In this document: positions 23,601-32,323 of the stretch, one piece after another
Position numbering within the stretch: the stretch's first letter is position 1
Layout of the letters: every line of letters starts with the position of its first letter
From: Episyrphus balteatus
Lineage: Eukaryota; Arthropoda; Insecta; Diptera; Syrphidae
Assembly (NCBI RefSeq): GCF_945859705.1
Contig: NC_079134.1
Coordinates: forward strand, 87,686,973 to 87,750,972
Direction: 5' to 3'
DNA length: 64,000 bases
Translations under genes and position numbers: made by a program
The notes under the pieces: model-generated
What the model was told of the DNA's origin: nothing
What the model saw: the letters and a program-made list of their open reading frames with translations, nothing else
Databases searched by the model: none

Positions 23601-25652
23601 CCGCACGCTGTTTCACAGATCCACGGATTCTGTGACGCGTCCGAAAAGGCTTATGCGGCATGTATTTATTTACGAGTGCAACAACAAGATAAAATTACCT
23701 CCCATCTCTTGTGGGCGAAATCAAAGGTAGCGCCAGTAAATACTATCTCGTTACCAAGGCTAGAGTTGCAAGGGGCAGTTCTTCTATCTAAAATGATCAG
23801 TTTATTGTCAACAGCTCTTCAAATTCAAAATGTTTCATTAGTTAAGTTGTGGACGGATTCCACTATAGTCTTAGCCTGGCTTCAAAAACAACCATGTTCA
23901 TGGCAAACGTTTGTGGCAAACCGAACAGCAGAAATTTTGAAAAATACGGCGGTGACGGATTGGTCGCATGTAGTTTCGGGTGAAAACCCAGCTGATCTAG
24001 CCACGAGAGGAGTATCCCCTGTGGATTTAAGAGAAAGCTCTTTGTGGTGGAATGGTCCCCACTGGTTATTGAAACCTCAATCAATTTGGCCACAAACCAA
24101 GCTTGAACCAGTTGATGAGTCAAATCTAGAAGTGAAAAAGGTAAAGTCGTTTAAACAACAGGTCGTACAGGACTTCGAGGAAGATTTAGCTAAATTTTCG
24201 AACTGGCCTAAGGCTGTGTGCGTATTTGCTTACATGGAGCGGTTTCATCACTCTTTTAAAAGGCATGGAGGTACAAAATATTCTTCTCCGGAACTTTCAT
24301 ATGAAGAATTTAATTTAGCCAAACAAACGTTAATTGTCTTCACACAACAAAAATATTTCAAAAAAGAATATGGTGATTTAATACAGGGAAAACATTTAGA
24401 GTCGAAAAGTTGGTTAGGAAAGTTCAATCCCTTTATTGATGACAAGGGTGTCATGCGTGCGAATGGGAGATTAGCTTTGTCAACTTTATCGTATAACGAA
24501 AAATTCCCCATACTTCTTCCCGTAAAATGTCTTTTTGTTCAACTTTATATACAATACATTCACGAGCTTTCACTACATGGTGAAATTCAAATCATGATGC
24601 GCATGATAAGATCGGAATATTGGATTCCGCAGGTTAAAAATCTGGTAAAAAAGTGTATTATAAAGTGTACAGTTTGTACTCGGTACAAAAAACATGTTCA
24701 AACCCAATTGATGGGTGTGTTACCTAAAGAAAGAACGGTTTTAGGTCGCCCTTTTACGAATACTGGAGTGGATTTTGCGGGTCCGTTTCTCATTAAGACG
24801 TATTATGGTCGAAAATGTCGTTTAGACAAGGGGTACGTTTGTATTTTTGTATGTTTTGCAACGCGTGCCATACACTTAGAACTTGTTAGTGAGCTAACGA
24901 CTCAAGCATTTCTTGCGTCATTTACTCGTTTCATTTCTCGACGGGGAACTCCAGAACAAATGTTCTCAGATCACGGCACGAACTTCGTGGGTGCATCCAA
25001 AGTTCTTTTATCTAATTTCCACAAATCACTTTTACATTGCCCTAGTGCAGTTGCTCACAAATTAAAATGGAATTTTATCCCTCCAGGGTCACCCCACATG
25101 GGTGGATTGTGGGAAGCGGGGGTCAAGAGTTTCAAAGGGCATTTCAGGAAGGTAGCAGGTAATGAAAAATTCACATTCGAAGAATTTACTACCTTGCTTA
25201 CCCGAATTGAATGCACTTTGAACTCGCGACCCTTGTCACCGATGTCTGAAGATGTGTCAGATATCGTCCCACTGACCCCTGGTCATTTCCTCACTGGAGG
25301 AGTGTTAAATGGTTTGCCCGAACCGTCATATTCAGATCAATCGTTAAGTATTATAAATCGGTGGAGAAAGTTGCAAATTCTTCATCATCAACTAAGCGCA
25401 CGTTGGAAAGAGGAATATTTAAAGGAACTCCATAAACGGTATAAATGGAAGTATCCCGAAAGAAATGTTCAAATTGACGATCTCGTCATTATACGAAATG
25501 AAAATTTGCCCCCAAACGAGTGGCGCCTTGGGAGAGTCATCAACGTGCACGCCGGACATGATAACAAAATTCGCGTCGCGGAAATTCGAACCGAAAAGGG
25601 AATAATCACGCGCTCGATTGCCAAAATTTGCATCCTTCTACCTCAAAAGTAA
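20586..25652 (+). CDS. BEL/Pao gag-pol polyprotein, intact frame
   Basis: One frame of about 1,688 codons without a stop. In order: a gag-like part (FLKWPAFRDMF, residues 75-90), zinc-knuckle cysteines (about 273-340), a retropepsin-like protease with IDPGSE (Asp at 422; DPGS instead of the usual DSGS or DTGS), reverse transcriptase (VRVVFNAS; FVDD at 839-842), RNase H (GFCDAS, Asp 1017; WTDST; ENPADLATRG), an integrase zinc finger (HELSLH ... CTVC), integrase core Asp 1396, Asp 1462 and Glu 1510, and a C-terminal DUF5641-like tail ending in CILLPQK. The first residues come from the inverted LTR and there is no ATG at the start. The true gag start is lost, and real BEL sequence begins near 20,606. 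All pol catalytic residues are present, so loss of function is at the 5' end rather than in the enzymes. Confidence 0.95.
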   Translation: MTLKERIASLPEVKAKYRNSSDTYIEFLSDILEATRPQEVSLKSNNEKSDNVELKHHMHLPPCETEIFSGNFLKWPAFRDMFTALYIRHARLSPVQKLFHLRARTKDHALSIVSKFEITDDNFEAAWAALKEHYENKRVLVNNHLSILLGQVRITVESADALKELQSNINEAIIALESYGIEVKKWDALVTYVCASRLPPQTLSLWEESLANPKEIQSWEKMNIFITNRYRVLDNVSDMNKEDKVLKNSGSKQQSSSSFPRVRTHHAQVSSQCKVCKGTHALRVCPDFLKMSVSQRRNTIRKLKYCYNCLAFSHLVTACQSESTCFHCKGKHHSLLHFDKSPSGSFTPQIQSTHSTSAASQNAQQHTVPRDSSNFKLSNTEESPNVSAKAFFAKTKRTTLLATAMIRIHHHHTDFEWRALIDPGSEISFISEEVQRKLKLPVQSVMATVAGVNSSVTATSNKMCSFTLRSKFDKQFSLSARALVLKTVSDSLPSISIDIGNTQNLFDFPLADPCFNQSGKIDLLIGADLYPLIIRDGLKFNVFQRIMAQNTVFGWVLLGPLEPPISQNNIEYTRSLSFFNEVTVDEEIQRFWKLEELPQILFLTAAEQFCENLFEKTTYRDKTGRFVVRLPFKDDSFQSPGLGNSYEIAKRQFLRNEKRLLYSPILKNEYDSVLSEYIDLGHMKPSDSADKVCENGTSYVMPHHAVIKPESLTTKVRVVFNASCSSSNGKSLNDLLYPGPALQTDITLLMLNWRLYKYVFNSDVEKMYRQIKIYPDQTPFQKILFRQNPKDDLSVFEMLTLTFGVSCSPYLAIRSLHQLAKEVNRSHPLASKILLNELFVDDVLSGAHDISTAVEAQFELIEVLKSAGFNLRKWTSNAKELLSPLPKGSLLNEDFLTIDDKSSVKMLGIKWKATLDTFSFSVQSIPQSNSFSKRSVLSVIAKLYDPIGWLAPIVITAKILMQQIWKDKTEWDSCLLPTTEQSWKVFVASLPEVANVSIPRWVEYTPHAVSQIHGFCDASEKAYAACIYLRVQQQDKITSHLLWAKSKVAPVNTISLPRLELQGAVLLSKMISLLSTALQIQNVSLVKLWTDSTIVLAWLQKQPCSWQTFVANRTAEILKNTAVTDWSHVVSGENPADLATRGVSPVDLRESSLWWNGPHWLLKPQSIWPQTKLEPVDESNLEVKKVKSFKQQVVQDFEEDLAKFSNWPKAVCVFAYMERFHHSFKRHGGTKYSSPELSYEEFNLAKQTLIVFTQQKYFKKEYGDLIQGKHLESKSWLGKFNPFIDDKGVMRANGRLALSTLSYNEKFPILLPVKCLFVQLYIQYIHELSLHGEIQIMMRMIRSEYWIPQVKNLVKKCIIKCTVCTRYKKHVQTQLMGVLPKERTVLGRPFTNTGVDFAGPFLIKTYYGRKCRLDKGYVCIFVCFATRAIHLELVSELTTQAFLASFTRFISRRGTPEQMFSDHGTNFVGASKVLLSNFHKSLLHCPSAVAHKLKWNFIPPGSPHMGGLWEAGVKSFKGHFRKVAGNEKFTFEEFTTLLTRIECTLNSRPLSPMSEDVSDIVPLTPGHFLTGGVLNGLPEPSYSDQSLSIINRWRKLQILHHQLSARWKEEYLKELHKRYKWKYPERNVQIDDLVIIRNENLPPNEWRLGRVINVHAGHDNKIRVAEIRTEKGIITRSIAKICILLPQK

Positions 25653-26069
25653 AGTGAAAAACGATTTTTTCTTAAATATAGATGAATTTGAGTATAATGA
25701 AAACAAATTCGTAAAAGAGATAAAGGAAAATTGCTTACCATTCGTAAAAAAAAAAAAAAAAAACCAAAAATATATGAATTTATATAGGGAAGGTATGGTA
25801 AGGAGCTCGAATTTTCGCATCTATATATACATTTATTATAATTTTTAGTTATTGCCTGCCGAAATTTCAAGCATAGGGATAAAATTTGTATCTCGTACTT
25901 TTAATTTTGCAAATTGAAATTCTTGTATCATTCCAAATTTACTAATTTCTTTATTAAAATTGAATTAAGTCATAAAAGTAAATAATTTAACTCTTCATCA
26001 TTTGTTCTGGTGTGTTGGTGGTTTGTTTTAGCTAATTTTATAGTTGCAAGGTTGCAAGGCGGGCGGTAA

Positions 26070-26965
26070 TGTTCAATTCAGAACGTTCTACCGGGGGGAA
26101 GCAAACGACTACGTGAAAAACGTACTCCGTTTTTAGGGAGAACTGCGTACTCCGTTTTCCGGAAATTGCGGAACGCAAATTCTCCCTATTCTCGAACACG
26201 CCCACGTTTCGTTTCCTCCCGGTCCGAATTAAAAATTGACATTGCAGCCAACCTTCAACAGTAAAAAACCTATTCAATCACATTCATTAGGGGGGTTCAC
26301 ATTGACCAACTTACCGGACAGACCCGTTGTCATTTGGCCTGATGGCCGAATTATATTTTTCGTTCACACTCATCAGACAATTTTCATCAAAACCCACTTT
26401 TCAGCTTATTTTTAATATATCTTTACCCTATTCTGCTCTCAAATTAGAGACAATGGATTATCACTGTCTGCCGGACAGACATGTCGTTTAATTGACTAAC
26501 ATGTTCGTCCGACCACCAAAAAATCAAAATTTTTTGAAAACCATCCGGCAAACCGGACAGGCTGTCGGATGGGTGTTCACACTATCAAAACAGCATCAGA
26601 TCAGACCAAATGGCGGCTGGTCTGTCCGGTAAGTTAGTCAATGTGAACCCCCCTATTCTCGCATCCATTCAATTCAAAGTTGTCATTCTTTCTTTCAACG
26701 TCAACCAGTCACCACCACATCAAGTATACACCACACAACTTGCGTTGCGAAGTAGTACCTTAAGCTAATTAAATTAAAGTAAAAGAAAAACTTAAAACTA
26801 AAGAAAATAAAAAAAAAGGGAAACTTTATACAATTTATAATCAATTAACTTGAACTAATAAATAAAATAAATTCAAAACAAAAACAAAAAGGAAACTAAA
26901 ATCTTTAAAGGAAACCAAAGGGAAAAAACAAAAAAAAGAGGAAAAGGTACGCCTACGCCCCAACA
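26070..26965 (+). repeat. BEL/Pao 3' LTR, carrying a MITE
   Basis: Starts TGTTCAATTCAGAACG and ends CTACGCCCCAACA, so it has TG...CA ends. It is 896 bp including the 364-bp MITE; without it, about 530 bp. The related solo LTR at 61,228-61,690 aligns from end to end, confirming both boundaries. Promoter and polyadenylation functions are expected in an LTR, but I cannot point to certain sites. Confidence 0.9.
26290..26653. mobile_element. TA-flanked MITE with GGGGGGTTCACATTGAC ends
   Basis: Left GGGGGGTTCACATTGACCAA; right on the other strand GGGGGGTTCACATTGACTAA; the ends match for about 35 bp. TA flanks at 26,288-26,289 and 26,654-26,655. The solo LTR at 61,228 lacks the insertion and reads CATATTCTC through the site. 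The unit is 364 bp with no coding capacity. TA duplication suggests Tc1/mariner or a related TA-targeting group. Confidence 0.85.
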
Positions 26966-27857
26966 TTTGATGCTGAGCAGAGACATGTGCTTCTGGAACG
27001 ATAAGAGTTCTTGGTTGGTGGGGATGAGCTTTTCTTGCAGATGATCTTTCTTTGATTTCTAAATATCTAGTTCTACTAGTGCATGTTATGTCAGTAGATT
27101 TATGATTGCCGTGGCAGTTGGCACATTTATTCGTTGACGCATTATTGCATTCGGATGTTTTGTGAGGCCCAGCACAGATAGCACAATATGTTTTTATGTG
27201 ACAATGTGGCCAAACATTTGGCAATTAAAACATTGTGTCACCTTACCTTTTATTTTTCTTTGGAAGTTCCAATTAACTTGTGTGTAAAAAATAGAACGAT
27301 AATTTTTTTTAAGTTCATTTAATTTAATGGAACCATTTTCAAAGGAGACAAGATAGAAGTAATCAATGAATTGATCATATTTTATTTCATTTTTTTTTTA
27401 TGTCAACACTTTTTAAGCCAAGAAAAACAAGTTTAGCTTTTAAATCATTAGTGTTGATGTCATCAAGACCATATAAAATAACTTTGAAGGCTTTAGCACT
27501 TTTAAGGTCATGAGAAAAATATTGACAATTGTCTTCATTTAATTTATTTAATACAATTTTACAGGATTCCATACAGTCACAAATAATTTTTATTCCGATT
27601 GTTAATTTTTTGATGGAGTAGTTAGATACTTAAAGGTTTTTCATGAGACTATGCTCATATTCAGTGGATTTTTGTAGCACTTTTATAGGTGGCACATAAA
27701 CTTTTTTCACAATTGTGGATTCATTTTCTTCATCCATATCTGAATTATCAGTATCTGGATGGCATTGAAGGGGTGTAAATTTATTAAAGTACATATTTTT
27801 GATAGGACCACTACTAGTTGGAAACATGGTGGAACGAAGTTTTTTATCCGAGGACAA
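26966..27857 (-). pseudogene. Jockey-like ORF1 (gag-like, zinc knuckles), 3' end lost
   Basis: The first ATG is near 27,828 (MFPTSSGPIKNMYFNKF), with PPIKVLQKSTEYEHSL ending at a stop near 27,631. Further frames give CKIVLNKLNEDNCQYFSHDL and LKAKLVFLGLKSVDIKKK. CCHC knuckles follow at 27,224-27,080: CAICAGPHKTSEC and CANCHGNHKSTDITC. The protein would bind element RNA as a chaperone. Frame breaks occur at about 27,630, 27,387 and 27,225. The frame is cut at 26,965 by the BEL LTR. The plus-strand copy at 44,647 aligns throughout. Confidence 0.8.
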
Positions 27858-27884
27858 ATAATTGTCCTCTTGCCACTGTAAGAA

Positions 27885-28423
27885 AAAAGATAGGTCCCAT
27901 AAAACTATTTACTCGCTCAAGTGAAGGGGGAGTCATGACACTTTCTGTTAACGTTGAATTGGCAGCGAACTGCCTGACGAGAAGGTTGGCTTTCTCAAGA
28001 GAACTAACAAAAGGAGTGTCATTGTAAACGAGCGTTGGAACCGAAGATGTTGTAGAGTTTCAGAGTTTCGAATATTTTCCACAAATGACCAAAAATTTTT
28101 ACTACCTGTGGGACACTGTAGTATTCTTTGTCTTAATTTTTGCTCATGCAAAAATTTGATTCGTCGAATATGGGCGTTGCTGGCCTTTCTAGCTTGATTA
28201 AATCTTATCCGATTTTCCTCAGTGGGGTTGGCTTTATAATAACGGAACATTACCTCTTTTTCCCTGATAACCTCTTTGCAGCTCGAATCAAACCACGAAT
28301 TCTCTTTCGGTTTGATTATTTTAGCCCTATTCGGGATAAAATTTCTCATTCCGGAGAGAATTAGGTTTGTGATCATATCTGTACTGGAATCAACGTCACT
28401 ATCGAGGAAACATAGCGACCAGT
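27885..28423 (-). pseudogene. CR1/L2-type LINE: linker between endonuclease and RT
   Basis: The minus-strand frame reads ITNLILSGMRNFIPNRAKII, then KENSWFDSSCKEVIREKE, YYKANPTEENRIRFNQARKA and FWSFVENIRNSE, the linker seen in the 2092-3020 copy. A single-base shift near 28,045 changes frame, after which SLEKANLLVRQFAANSTL and SLERVNSFMGP follow. The fragment is bordered on the right by a foldback inserted at TAA (28,424) and on the left by the 5' end of the Jockey-like element. Confidence 0.75.
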
Positions 28424-28426
28424 TAA

Positions 28427-31400
28427 TAGGCCAGTCATTATGTCGGAAAAAACGGCTTAGAAATGCAAAATGACCGAGAAAGCTAAATTTTGGATATGTT
28501 GTAGAGGATGCTTAAAAAAGCTTAACTTGAAGTTTTCGACCAAGATTTCCTATGAGCTTTTTCCGCCATTTTGAAAAAAAGGGTAAAATTGGTTTTTTGA
28601 CGCTTTTTACGAGTTCTACAATTCATGCATACACATTTTTTGTGTATCATGAACCGTTTTCGAGATATCGATTAAGAAAGTCAAAAATTTAGGACATGCC
28701 ATTTGTTTTTTGACATAATCTATTTTTGAGTGATGAATATCGAAAAAATTATTAGCATAAAATTTGTAGACCACATTCAGACCTACAATGCCGTATTTTT
28801 ATATTTTTTTTTGGACAAAAATTACGACTTTCAGCCGGCCGCAAAGTCGTTTAGTCCGCTCCCACCGCCAAGCAAGCCGCCCGTTCGGTTGTAAAAAAAA
28901 AACAATCATTCATGTTTTTTTAAATGTTTATATCATTATATCAGTAACACATACATACAAATGTATGTATTTATTTAATAAATAATGAGAAGAAGATGGT
29001 AATGGGTTTTTTTGCTACCCCAATTTTATTAACCCAAATTTTGTAAATACAGTATACCGGCTTTTTGTGTTGATTGTGCATTTTGTAATTAGCTTCAATC
29101 TCAATATTATTTAGTTCATCAAAATTGCAATTAGATCAGTGCCAATAATTTTTGAAAATAAAAAAATTATTAGCAGCATTTAGGATAAATGGTATATGAA
29201 AGCGGAAAAATAAATTGCCCACAAAGTAATTGGTGGAAAGGGGGCGGGTGAATGCCTTGTTCGATTTCACTAGTCAAAAAGTTTTTTTTTTATAGAAATC
29301 AAAGTATATTTATCTAATGATTTTTTGTATGCTGAGCTCGAATCTTTAGTCAGAAAAATTCTATCACGTTGAGATATAACCATGCCAATACATCACAAAA
29401 ATAGTGTTTCGAACGTTCAAAATTCAATATCTCAAAAACTTTGCACGTTAGAGCTATTCTAATGCTAGATTGAATTTAAGAAGGTCAAAGGCCATTAGAA
29501 AAGTATAATTTGGTTTCTATGGAAAATTATTTCTCGCCAATAATATTACCTATGTCAGTTACGAAAAAATCGATCTTAAAAATCGTTTTTTTGTTTTTTT
29601 TTTTCAATTTTTCTCAATATTTTCTAAATCAAAAGTATAGTTTTTCCATACAATCTTAAATAAAAGGTTTTAATCTGAGTAACTGCATTCCAAGCTTTTC
29701 AAAAATCAAAAACTTTTTGGATTGACAAATAGGCTATTTTATCAAATTAAATTCGTCAAAAATCCAAAAATTAACTTTTTGCTCAAAAAACATTTAAAAT
29801 ACATAGAAAACATAACAAAGTAATTTTTAACCAAGATTTGTTAAAATCAAACCATTTTGGTAAAAGATAAAAATAAAAAATAAAAAAATCGTATTTTTTG
29901 CATTTTTTCAATATTTTTGAGATTATATAAATAAAATGGTTTTAGTAAAAGTTATGACACTTTTATTACCCACAACATTTGCATTTAACTTTTTTTGATA
30001 GGAGGTCTACTTTTGACAGAAATCGTAAAAAACAAGATTTTCGACACCAACACTTTTTCTCCCACCCACCCTTTTCCACCAATTAGATTTAATTTATTTT
30101 TCCGCTTTCATATACCATTTATCCTAAATTTTCCAACCACCCATATGCTGCTAATAATTTTTTTATTTTCAAAAATTATTGGCACTGATCTAATTGCAAT
30201 TTTGATGAACTAAATAATATAGAGATTGAACCTAATTACAAAATGCACAATCAACACAAAAAGCCGGTATACTGTATTTACAAAATTTGGGTTAATAAAA
30301 TTGGGGTAACAAAAAAACCCATTGCCATCTTCTTCTCATTACACAGGTCAACAAGAAATTTGTGCTTGGGTTGTGACTATGAAATTATGATAGATATATT
30401 GATACTAATCTGGAAAACATTTTTATTTTTATTTTTAATTTGCTTTTGAGGTCAGCAGAGCAATTTCCAGTATTCAAGAAAATCTGTCTTTTACAAAAAT
30501 TGTCGGACGTAATTTTGGCAAAAACTCGAGAACGTCTTAACCGATTTGGCTGATTTTTGTTTTGTTTTCTTCATTTTAATGTTTTCATATTCATATTCAG
30601 AAAAATTAAAAAAAGAAGAAAATTAAGAAGAAAAAAGAAAAATTATGTCGAAATTTTCGTTTTGTTCGAATTTTTGTCAAATGGGAGCTTGAGGCATTAT
30701 TTGATACCTTCTATTTTCAATATTTATGGTAAAAGTAAATCACTCTGATGGTATTTTTAATCTACAAAAATAACTGTATCCAAACTGTAGCCAAACTAAT
30801 TCATATTGAAATTCTTTATTTATTGAAACATTAAATTAATTTGTTTGCATAGTATTTTTATTATTTTGTTGCATATACAGGGTGTCTAGAAAAAAATGGA
30901 TCAAACGAAACTTAATATCTCTCAGAATTTGGTAGCTTTTTCAGCCCAAATCCTTACGGTTTTCGATTAAATATGCAGTTCTTGTGAAATTTCCCTACTT
31001 TGCAACAGTATTTTGCTTTCTCTGCCCATAATTGATTTTTGTTTTTTACAATTCTTTCATTAAAACATTGCTTAATAATGAGAAACAATTAATTAATAAA
31101 AATATTTTTTATTTCATAAGCCATTTTTCTGCAAATTAATTAACAGTTTCAAGTTTCGTAAAAACTCAATTTCTTACTTTTATTTCAGAGCAACAAGACG
31201 AAAAAAAATTGTATTGTGTGACTCTGGTTTATTATTTTTAAAATTAATCCCGGTATTGCAGTTTTTAAAAAAGTATAAAAGTTTCCAAAGTTGAAGTTAG
31301 ATCCATAAATATTACAGTTTGAACTCAAAAAACAGGGTTTTTCAGAGCAAAAAACCCTTGTATTCATCATAACTTTTTTCCTATAATTTAAGTCGAATAA

Positions 31401-32261
31401 AGTGCTTTAGTAAAAATTTAGACCTTTCAATTATCTACATTTTATACCTTAACAGTTTTTTTGTACAATGCACGGTTCTTGCACTATAGCTCATAAAACT
31501 CGAGTTAGACTCACAGGGTATGAAAATTGTATTTTTGCTCCCAACACTACAAAAGCAAATCTTAGGAGGGGAAAGGGTGATTATCTATTGTTTTGGTTTA
31601 CCATGAACCCAAAAAGTGCAAATTAAATCCAAGCACAAAAAATATTTTTATTTTTGTCGACATGTGTTATTTATTAAATAAATACATACATTTGTATGTA
31701 TGTGTTACTGATATAATGATATAAACATTAAAAAAAAAACATGAATAATTGTTTTTTTTTACAACCGAACGGGCGGCTTGCTTGGCGGTTGGAGCGGACT
31801 AAACGACTTTGCTGCCGGCTGGAAGTCGTAATTTTTGTCCAAGAAAAAATATAAAAATACGACATTGTAGGTCTGAATGTGGTCTACAAATTTTATGTTA
31901 ATAATTTTTTCGATATTCATCACCCAAAAATAGATTATGTCAAAAAACAAATGGCATGTCCTAAATTTTTGACTTTTTTAATCGATATCTCGAAAACGGT
32001 TCATTATACACAAAAAATGTGTATGCATGAATTATAGAAGTCGTTAAAAGCTACAAAAAAGCTCCTTGTAAAATTTTCGCATCTCGTCAGTTATTGTCAA
32101 AAAACCAATTTTACCCTTTTTTTCAAAATGGCGGAAAAAGCTCATAGGAAATCTTGGTCGAAAACTTCAAGTTAAGCTTTTTTAAGCATCCTCTACAACA
32201 TATCCAAAATTTAGCTTTCTCGGTCATTTTGCATTTCCAAATGTATATAATGACTGGCCTA
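28427..32261. mobile_element. Foldback element with TAA duplication, containing a second foldback
   Basis: Ends are TAGGCCAGTCATTAT and its inverse ATAATGACTGGCCTA. TAA lies at 28,424-28,426 and 32,262-32,264. The 2092-3020 LINE copy is uninterrupted at this site (CAGTTAAAGTTTTTG near 2250), so the duplication is confirmed by an empty site. Arms (28,427-28,982 and about 31,665-32,261) are inverted copies. A 3-bp TWA duplication is typical of PIF/Harbinger, although the foldback form is unusual for it. The middle segment 30,340-31,660 has no coding signal; it contains a lone ACAGGGTGTCTAG near 30,876 that may be an old transposon end. Confidence 0.8.
28985..30339. mobile_element. Nested foldback with TA flanks
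   Basis: ATGAGAAGAAGATGGTAATG at 28,985 pairs with CATTGCCATCTTCTTCTCAT ending at 30,339. TA lies at 28,983-28,984 and 30,340-30,341. The arms extend about 280 bp (to 29,265 and from 30,055). The core between them has no gene. It sits at the inner edge of the left arm of the larger foldback, so it is the younger insertion. Confidence 0.75.
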
Positions 32262-32264
32262 TAA

Positions 32265-32318
32265 AGTTTTTGAAAAAAGAGACCCTCCCAGTTGGCTTTC
32301 TCATATTGCCAAACAGTT
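32265..32318 (-). pseudogene. CR1/L2-type LINE: most upstream surviving piece
   Basis: These 54 bp match 2252-2321 of the first LINE copy apart from an internal deletion (AAGTTTTTGAAAAAAG, then CCTCCCAGTTGGCTTTCTC). They encode QYEKANWEG of the linker. The match stops at CAAACAGTT; beyond it a different repeat array begins at 32,324. This is either the 5' truncation point of the LINE or a later break. Confidence 0.7.
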
Positions 32319-32323
32319 AGGTC

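Larger units (their letters stand above)
20045..26965 (+). mobile_element. BEL/Pao LTR retrotransposon with rearranged 5' end
   Basis: A complete 3' LTR (26,070-26,965, TGTTCAATTC...GCCCCAACA) follows a full-length pol frame. In place of a normal 5' LTR there is a palindrome made of two LTR 3' halves (20,045-20,605) joined tail to tail, directly abutting the gag region. The segment 25,653-26,069 is the AT-rich spacer before the LTR; GCAAGGCGGGCGG just upstream of the LTR is the likely polypurine tract. The element lies in the minus-strand Jockey-like LINE. No target duplication can be seen because the left edge is rearranged, with CATTC microhomology to the Jockey sequence. Confidence 0.9.

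Noticed and set aside
23153..23661. Antisense frames inside BEL pol
   Set aside because: Shadows of the strongly supported plus-strand polyprotein.
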